From contig URJB01000062.1 in assembly GCA_900548145.1 (NCBI GenBank), positions 1 through 10,906 on the forward strand: 10,906 nt of DNA, in the 5' to 3' direction. Shown here in pieces: positions 6,175 to 10,906 of the stretch. The notes under the pieces are model-generated. The model saw nothing but the letters and a program-made list of their open reading frames with translations, was not told the origin of the DNA and did not search any database. The translations under genes were made by a program, and so were the position numbers. The DNA is from an uncultured Eubacteriales bacterium (GTDB lineage Bacteria > Bacillota > Clostridia > Christensenellales > Aristaeellaceae). How positions within the stretch are numbered: position 1 is the first letter of the stretch; every line of letters begins with the position of its first letter.

Positions 6175-8559
6175 ATGAAAGAAAACTCCATCCACGGGCT
6201 GACCACGGAGGAAGCCGCCAAGCTCCGGGAAGCCGGGCGCGGCAATCAGCAGCCCAAAAGCAAAGACGGCGGCGTAGGCGAGATCCTGCGCCGCAATGTG
6301 TTGACCCTGTTTAATCTGCTTAACGTCATTTTGGCCCTGCTGCTGCTTGGTACCGGCAGCTACCGCAACATGCTCTTCATGGGCGTGGTCGTCTCCAACG
6401 CTCTTATCGGCACCATTCAGGAGCTTCGGGCCAAGCGCACCCATGACCGGCTGCAGCTTTTGAGCCGCAGTCAGGTCTCCGTCCTCCGAGACGGCCGGGA
6501 AGTCCCTCTTTCCCCGGACGATCTGGTAGAGGGCGACGTGGTGCTGCTGCGCCGGGGCGATCAAATTCCCGCAGACGGGCAGGTCCTGGAGGGCGAAGCG
6601 CTGGCGGATGAATCCATCCTGACCGGCGAAAGCGAAAAGATTCCCAAAAAGCCGGGCGATACCGTCTATTCCGGCAGTTATCTGGTGGAAGGACGGCTGA
6701 CCCTGCGGCTGACCGCCGTGGGAGCCCAGAGTTATATGGGGCGTCTGCAGGCTGCGGCCCGGCAGGTGAAGCGGCCTAAAAGCGAGTTAATGGCGGACAT
6801 GAACCGCATCATCCGCTGGGTGTCCGCTCTGATCGTCCCGGTGGGTCTGCTGCTGTACTGGAAGCAAACCGCCGTATTGGGACTGGCTCACTCGGAGGCG
6901 GTGGTCAAGACCGTCGCGTCCATTATCGGCATGATCCCCGAAGGGTTGATGCTGCTGACCTCCGTGTCGCTGGCGGCAGGTGTGGTAACGCTGGGCCAGA
7001 AAAAAACGCTGGTCAACGAGCTATACGGCATCGAATCACTGGCCCGGGTAGACGTGATCTGTGTGGACAAAACCGGCACCCTGACCAGCGGCAAAATGAC
7101 GTTGGAACAGACGATCCCCGCGCCGGATGTGTCCAAGGAACGGCTGCAGGATATACTGGCGTCCTTCCTGTGCGGCATGGGCGCGGACGGTTCTACCGCC
7201 GCGGCGCTGACGGAGGCCTGTCCGCCCCGGCCTGTTTTCCCCTGCCTTGAGACCGTGCCTTTTTCCAGCCAGCGGAAATGGTCGCTGGCGGTATTGGAAG
7301 GCGTGGGAAGCGTGATCCTCGGTGCGCCGGAACGGCTGCTTTCCGGCGCGGAGCTGAAAAAGGCGCAGGAGCTGGCAGCGCAAGGGCTTCGGGTGCTGGC
7401 CCTGATGGAGAGCCCCGAACCGCCGTCCGTTCAGGCCGATGACGTTCAACTGCCCGCCCAGCGAAAGCTGTTGGCGCTGCTCTGCCTGTGCGACGGGCTG
7501 CGGCCGCAGGTTCGCCAGACCGTCGAGTATTTCGGCCGGGAGGGCGTGCAGATCAAGGTGATCTCCGGCGACAGCCCGCTGACCGTTTCCAGTGTGGCCC
7601 AGCGAGCGGGCATCCCCGGCGCGGAAAAGCAGATCGACCTTTCCCAGCTGGAGGGAGAGAAGGACTACACGGCCCTGAGCCGGGAATACACCGTATTCGG
7701 ACGGGTTTCCCCCAACGACAAGCGGGAGCTCATCCGCGCCCTGCAGCGGGACGGCCATGGCGTGGCCATGGTGGGCGACGGCGTGAACGACATCCCCGCC
7801 TTGAAAACGGCGGACTGCTCGCTGGCCATGGCCGGGGGCAGCGACGCGGCCTGCCGGGTGGCCCAGATGACCCTGCTCAGCGGTGGTTTTGACGCAATGC
7901 CCCAGATTCTTCTGGAAGGGCGGCGGGTCATCAACAACATCACCCGGGCTGCGTCCCTCTTTCTGGTGAAAAACCTGTACAGTATGCTGCTTTCACTGGC
8001 GCTGCTGTTTCTGCCCTTTCCCTATCCCTTTGCGCCTATCCAGCTGACCCTTATCAGCACGCTGACCATCGGCGCGCCGTCCTTCATTCTGGCCCTGCAG
8101 CCCAGCAAGGAAAAAACGCAGGGACGTTTTCTGGAAAACATCCTGCTGCGGGCCCTGCCGGGCGGTATCTGCACGGCGGTGCTGCTGCTGACCGCCCTGT
8201 GCCTGCGGGAGCCGCTGGGGCTTGCCGCCGCGCAGGAAAGCACTCTCTGCACCGTGGTGGCCGCTGCCTCCGGGCTGGTGACGCTGGCGCTGACCTGTCT
8301 GCCATTCCACTGGCTGCGGGCCTGTGTGGTGGCGCTGATGACCATCGGAATGGCTGTCGGAATGCTGTGCTTCCCCAAGCTCTTCTACCTGACGCCGCTG
8401 GACCGGGACGTATGGCTGATCGTCGCCGGGCTCTGTGCGTCCGCCCTGCCCCTGCAGCTTCTGCTATCCGCGCTGATTCGGCGGCAGGAGCGTGCTCTCC
8501 GCCGAAAGAAAAAGGCCCCCGGGAAAGATTCCTTCCCGGAGACCCCCATGGTTTCCTAA
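6175..8559 (+). CDS. CtpE-like P-type cation-transporting ATPase
   Basis: A 794-residue membrane pump that uses ATP to move a cation. The actuator loop carries TGES (150-153), and the phosphorylation motif DKTGTLT has the aspartyl-phosphate residue D298. The N-domain shows FSSQRKWS (363-370) and the KGAPE-like LGAPE (382-386). The P-domain has SGDSP (464-468) and GDGVND (534-539). About ten membrane helices are visible: four before the large cytoplasmic loop and six after residue 590. Helix 4 carries MIPEGL (253-258) in place of the PxxxP of many Ca2+ pumps. This motif and the sequence following TM4 recall the CtpE/Exp7 group, which has been linked to Ca2+ uptake in mycobacteria. Substrate is inferred. 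There is no heavy-metal-binding N-terminal domain. AGGAGG at 6164-6169 fixes the start. A longer in-frame ATG at 6091 lies inside the preceding gene and lacks a good site. Confidence 0.93.
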   Translation: MKENSIHGLTTEEAAKLREAGRGNQQPKSKDGGVGEILRRNVLTLFNLLNVILALLLLGTGSYRNMLFMGVVVSNALIGTIQELRAKRTHDRLQLLSRSQVSVLRDGREVPLSPDDLVEGDVVLLRRGDQIPADGQVLEGEALADESILTGESEKIPKKPGDTVYSGSYLVEGRLTLRLTAVGAQSYMGRLQAAARQVKRPKSELMADMNRIIRWVSALIVPVGLLLYWKQTAVLGLAHSEAVVKTVASIIGMIPEGLMLLTSVSLAAGVVTLGQKKTLVNELYGIESLARVDVICVDKTGTLTSGKMTLEQTIPAPDVSKERLQDILASFLCGMGADGSTAAALTEACPPRPVFPCLETVPFSSQRKWSLAVLEGVGSVILGAPERLLSGAELKKAQELAAQGLRVLALMESPEPPSVQADDVQLPAQRKLLALLCLCDGLRPQVRQTVEYFGREGVQIKVISGDSPLTVSSVAQRAGIPGAEKQIDLSQLEGEKDYTALSREYTVFGRVSPNDKRELIRALQRDGHGVAMVGDGVNDIPALKTADCSLAMAGGSDAACRVAQMTLLSGGFDAMPQILLEGRRVINNITRAASLFLVKNLYSMLLSLALLFLPFPYPFAPIQLTLISTLTIGAPSFILALQPSKEKTQGRFLENILLRALPGGICTAVLLLTALCLREPLGLAAAQESTLCTVVAAASGLVTLALTCLPFHWLRACVVALMTIGMAVGMLCFPKLFYLTPLDRDVWLIVAGLCASALPLQLLLSALIRRQERALRRKKKAPGKDSFPETPMVS
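8505..8539 (-). terminator. Possible terminator for the minus-strand secreted-protein gene, inside the ATPase 3' end
   Basis: A perfect 7-bp stem, CCGGGAA (8519-8525) and TTCCCGG (8533-8539) with a 7-base loop, lies 24 bases past the minus-strand stop codon. On the minus strand it is followed, after GGGCC, by TTTTT and then CTTT (8513 down to 8505). The gap of five bases before the U-tract weakens the case. The plus strand has no T-tract here, so it would serve only the leftward transcript. Confidence 0.45.
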
Positions 8560-8563
8560 CCAT

Positions 8564-10057
8564 TTAGCCCTGCGACATTTGCGGTGCTTCTCTGGTGAAG
8601 CCGCTCTCCCCTGTCCACGGATTCCAGACGTGATACCATCCGTCCTCCAGAATGCCCATTCCATAGGTCGCATACCAACTGGGCCATTCCATCACCCCGG
8701 CGATTTCATCAGGCTCCTGATAAACGCTGGGGTGTTTTTGTTGGGAATCATCGTACGCGGGCAGGATAGACAGGTCGATGGTGTAGGGCTCGGTGAAATC
8801 CAGATACTTTTTCATCATCCAGCCCTGACGGCCCAAGACCTCTACCTGCACCCAATCGTCCTGCACCCGAATCACCTTGACCGGCGTGCCGGTATAATAT
8901 TTGCCCAGAGAAGGCGCGTTTTTATCCGGCTCGGTTCGCAGGTGAAGGCGGTCGGCGGGATCGGGATTTTTCACCATGGCATAGCCGCTGCCGTTCATGC
9001 AGTCCGCCGCTTCCTCCAAGGTTTTTGGCAGTGTCGTCCAGTCGATCTTCGTTATATCGTTCCACGGATGGGAACCGAAATAGAGCAGCGTGTAATCTTC
9101 ATCGCTCCTCATGCACTGCGGGCCAAAGGAAAGCGCGCCGCATTCCACGCTGATAACGCCCCAACGGCTGTCCTCCGCACGGTATTTATCCAGCGTCACG
9201 CACGCATCCTCAAACCAGCCCAGCGAATTAGTGAAGTTTTCCACCCCGTAGTACGCGTCCTGCGGCAGGGGCGTGCTTTCGGCCAGCCGAAGGTGGCCTT
9301 CGTCGTCATCCACGCCCACGAAAACCTTGGTTCCGTCCGATTTCCGCATCAAAAAACGAAGATATCCATAGGCAAAAGAGCCGCTGAGGAAGGTATAATT
9401 CGGCATCAGCGCCGCCGCGGCCTGTGCGATGAAGGGACGATCGGGCCATTCCCCCTCGTACTCGGTATATCCCAGCACCGGGAAGCGGGACAGGTCGAAG
9501 GCCTGCAGGGTGGTCATATCCGCCAGCCACGGGGCCGGGAAAGAACGATCCACCGTCTGCTCGATCAAATTGCCTTCTTCGTCCTCCAGTCTCCACAGAT
9601 GCTTGATCCAGCCATTCTGATAAAAAACATCTTCCACAATATATTCTTTCCCGGCCCAGGAAACGAGCTGTTCCGTCGGGGCAGCCCAAACGCCGCCCGT
9701 CTCCCGGTAGCTGGAATAGGTGGTCTCGGGGTACTCCGCATAGCTCCAGTAAAGGGCCTGATCGCTGTCCAGCAGGAGCGAAGGCAGTTCTTTGGTCTGG
9801 TCAAGGGCGTTGGGGTTATCCACGGTGATCTGCCACTGGCCGTTGGTATTCTCCAACAGGCACAGGATCTTTTGGCCGTTATGGACAAATACCGCCGCAG
9901 CGGTGTTGCCCCATTCCGCGTAGGCGGCTTCCGTGAAGTCCGGGTAGCGCTGCCCCAGACAGGCGGCAAGCAGTTCGGATTCTCCCTGTGCGGCGCAGGC
10001 GCTTGGCAAAGCGAGGACGCACAGCAGGAGGGACAGCAGCAGGGCAAAGCGTTTCAT
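8564..10057 (-). CDS. Secreted protein of unknown function with a C-terminal-region SH3-like domain
   Basis: A 497-residue exported protein. MKRFALLLSLLLCVLALPSACA is a signal peptide, probably cut by signal peptidase I at ACA/AQ. A Cys at 21 is preceded by PSA, a poor lipobox. Residues 25-350 are rich in Trp, Tyr and acidic residues and match no family I recognise. The pattern suggests beta-rich repeats (for example WQITVDNP, HLWRLEDEEGN). A bacterial SH3-like domain covers about 359-419 (LHLRTEPDKNAPSLGKY, then DDWVQVEVLGRQGWMMKKYL). The last 75 residues contain a Trp/Tyr-rich stretch. The start at 10057 is chosen because GGAGG (10066-10070) stands 8 bases ahead and the signal peptide begins at once. 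An upstream in-frame ATG at 10204 would bury that signal. It converges on the ATPase gene with a 4-base gap. A wall-associated role is inferred. Confidence 0.85.
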   Translation of the reverse strand: MKRFALLLSLLLCVLALPSACAAQGESELLAACLGQRYPDFTEAAYAEWGNTAAAVFVHNGQKILCLLENTNGQWQITVDNPNALDQTKELPSLLLDSDQALYWSYAEYPETTYSSYRETGGVWAAPTEQLVSWAGKEYIVEDVFYQNGWIKHLWRLEDEEGNLIEQTVDRSFPAPWLADMTTLQAFDLSRFPVLGYTEYEGEWPDRPFIAQAAAALMPNYTFLSGSFAYGYLRFLMRKSDGTKVFVGVDDDEGHLRLAESTPLPQDAYYGVENFTNSLGWFEDACVTLDKYRAEDSRWGVISVECGALSFGPQCMRSDEDYTLLYFGSHPWNDITKIDWTTLPKTLEEAADCMNGSGYAMVKNPDPADRLHLRTEPDKNAPSLGKYYTGTPVKVIRVQDDWVQVEVLGRQGWMMKKYLDFTEPYTIDLSILPAYDDSQQKHPSVYQEPDEIAGVMEWPSWYATYGMGILEDGWYHVWNPWTGESGFTREAPQMSQG

Positions 10058-10184
10058 GGGGGATTCCTCCCTTTCCGAAATTTGGGAATTTATCCATAGG
10101 ACGATAGGAAAAGTGAAAATCTTGCAGCGCGGGTGGGGAAATTTGGCATTATTGCCAGAAAAAATTTCTGCGGAAGTGTCCCTG
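10058..10184. other. Upstream region of the secreted-protein gene, with a palindrome
   Basis: This stretch must hold the promoter of the minus-strand gene. I could not settle on one: AT-rich segments such as the minus-strand TATGGATAAATT (about 10088-10099) give only poor pairings. A perfect inverted repeat TGGCA-TTAT-TGCCA at 10144-10157, flanked by A/T runs, is a candidate operator. It has no T-tract downstream in the sense needed for a terminator. Confidence 0.4.
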
Positions 10185-10531
10185 AAGGGGGCGGCGTCGA
10201 GCAAAACTCCGCTTGCGTTGGCACACGGCAGCTATGCCGGGGAGATCGACGCGCCGACTCCGGCGTGAATTGGGGTTTACCGTCCTAGGGATTTCTCGCC
10301 AACTTCGGTATCCGAAGGTTTCCAAAGGGCGAGCGGAAAGCTCTTTTGTGCGCCCGCAGGCGCATACCGCTTGCCCACGGGTGAAGCATGACGCGCCGAC
10401 TACGGCGCGGGACAGGATGTTTAGGTGTTTCGGTAGGTGAACCGAAGGAGTGCAGTGGGCGAGCAAAAAGCCCCCTGCTTATAGCAACGCACGGCAACTT
10501 TGCTGTAAGAGAATCCCTCGCCGGTGGGACT
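10185..10531 (+). repeat. Cluster of diverged repeat units with a 142-bp period
   Basis: The core GACGCGCCGACTCCGGCGCG recurs, with one change in each of the first two copies, at 10248-10267, 10390-10409 and 10532-10551. Start-to-start distances are exactly 142 and 142 bases. The core itself is a 6-bp hairpin (GCGCCG, 4-base loop, CGGCGC). The first unit has GCGT in place of GCGC at its end, and the second has ACTA in the loop, which keeps the stem. Between cores, sequence is much less conserved but elements recur: a TTCGG...CCGAA hairpin (about 10305-10318 and 10419-10436), GGGCGAGC followed by an AAAGC-type run, and a G-rich stretch before the next core. A partial unit (GAGCAAAA and on) precedes the first core from about 10185. 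No plausible protein is encoded. Confidence 0.75.
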
Positions 10532-10631
10532 GACGCGCCGACTCCGGCGCGGACGGTGGGGCTGCCGTCCCGAGGAGGGCAGTACTTTCTTTCGACGCGA
10601 AAGAAAGTACCAAAGAAAGCCAGCGGCACGG
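10532..10631 (+). repeat. Right arm of the long inverted repeat
   Basis: Ungapped match to the reverse complement of 1-100 (92 of 100). It begins with the third 142-bp-spaced core and contains the same 13-bp hairpin (10582-10594 and 10598-10610, loop ACG; the loop differs at one base from the left copy, while the stem is unchanged). The two arms enclose about 10.4 kb holding all seven genes. Stem conservation with loop change suggests that the structure matters, or that the copies are recent. Confidence 0.85.
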
Positions 10632-10683
10632 CGACTACGGAGGCGGCCCGCCCCGCTGCGCGTAATTCGCAAATATCGGCGTT

Positions 10684-10891
10684 CCGGGCACTGCCGTGCC
10701 CGGCCCTTGTATTTGCTCAGGCCTGTCAGTCGCTAACTGCCTTCGGCAGTTGTGCCCACTGGGCACACGCTCCCTCTCGGCCCAAGCTTCGGTCTGCGGG
10801 AGCCGAACGGTTGGACGCCCCGAATTTATTCGGGGCGTCCAATTCCGGCCGTTAGGCCGGAACAGTCTGACCACGTTCCGTGGGCAGACTG
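10684..10891. other. Run of six perfect or near-perfect hairpins; possible structured RNA or palindromic element
   Basis: Stems seen: 10684-10691 with 10696-10703 (8 bp); 10735-10741 with 10745-10751 (7 bp); 10751-10757 with 10761-10767 (7 bp); 10811-10824 with 10829-10842 (14 bp, loop TTTA); 10843-10850 with 10855-10862 (8 bp, loop GTTA); and 10863-10869 plus 10871-10874 with 10880-10883 plus 10885-10891 (7 and 4 bp around a one-base mismatch on each side). The last three abut with no spare base. A further 5-bp pairing (10777-10781 with 10802-10806) may close the middle. There is no ribosome binding site with a believable gene, and the overlapping open frames are low-complexity and Arg/Pro-rich. 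Whether it is transcribed, and on which strand, cannot be told. It may continue past the right edge. No known RNA family was recognised. Confidence 0.6.
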
Positions 10892-10906
10892 CCCTCAGGG
10901 GCTGTC

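Noticed and set aside
8492..10099. Plus-strand frame of 535 codons
   Set aside because: It is antisense to the secreted SH3 gene, which has a signal peptide, a good ribosome binding site and a recognisable SH3 domain.
10058..10204. Longer start for the minus-strand secreted protein
   Set aside because: It would put 49 residues ahead of a clear signal peptide, while the internal ATG at 10057 has its own strong ribosome binding site.
10248..10551. CRISPR array
   Set aside because: There are three 20-bp cores with about 122-bp intervals that are themselves related in structure. Spacer length is far too long and no cas genes are seen.
10388..10855. Open frame of 155 codons at the right end
   Set aside because: It crosses the repeat cluster and the hairpin run, is rich in Arg, Ala and Pro, and has no supporting start site.

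Overview
The window looks like a piece of chromosome from a GC-rich, monoderm Firmicute of the Clostridia type, possibly gut-associated. The reasons are strong AGGAGG-type ribosome binding sites, textbook sigma-A promoters, secreted SH3 and VanW-domain proteins, a class B sortase fold, and no outer-membrane genes. The exact genus cannot be read from the sequence.

Layout. Positions 1-100 are one arm of an inverted repeat whose partner lies at 10532-10631 (92 of 100 bases identical, no gaps). The left arm is followed by a leftward operon of rsgA (224-1216) and a TetR-type regulator (1218-1820). That operon has a consensus promoter with two 16-bp palindromes placed as operators. A divergent promoter (1989-2017) drives a rightward AlbA_2-like regulator with a degraded ATP-binding region (2051-3274). 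A further promoter overlaps the end of that gene and starts a rightward run of three genes: a secreted SH3-SH3-VanW protein (3361-4635), a secreted protein joining a sortase-B-like domain that has lost its catalytic His and Cys to a C39-like cysteine peptidase domain with its C/H/D residues present (4677-6146), and a CtpE-like P-type cation ATPase (6175-8559). Converging on it is a secreted protein of unknown function with one SH3 domain (8564-10057, minus).

From about 10185 to the right edge there is no convincing gene. This stretch holds a repeat cluster with an exact 142-bp period ending in the right inverted arm (10185-10631), then a dense run of perfect hairpins (10684-10891) that may be a structured RNA or a palindromic repeat element.

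How the genes may work together (inference): three exported wall-type proteins and a likely calcium pump form a cell-envelope cassette. The inactive sortase fold is the most unusual part. It keeps the fold and the position of the catalytic Arg but cannot be a transpeptidase, so it may bind wall peptide or sorting-signal-like substrates for the attached peptidase. The regulators at the left may or may not act on this cassette. The TetR protein almost certainly controls its own promoter, and with it rsgA.
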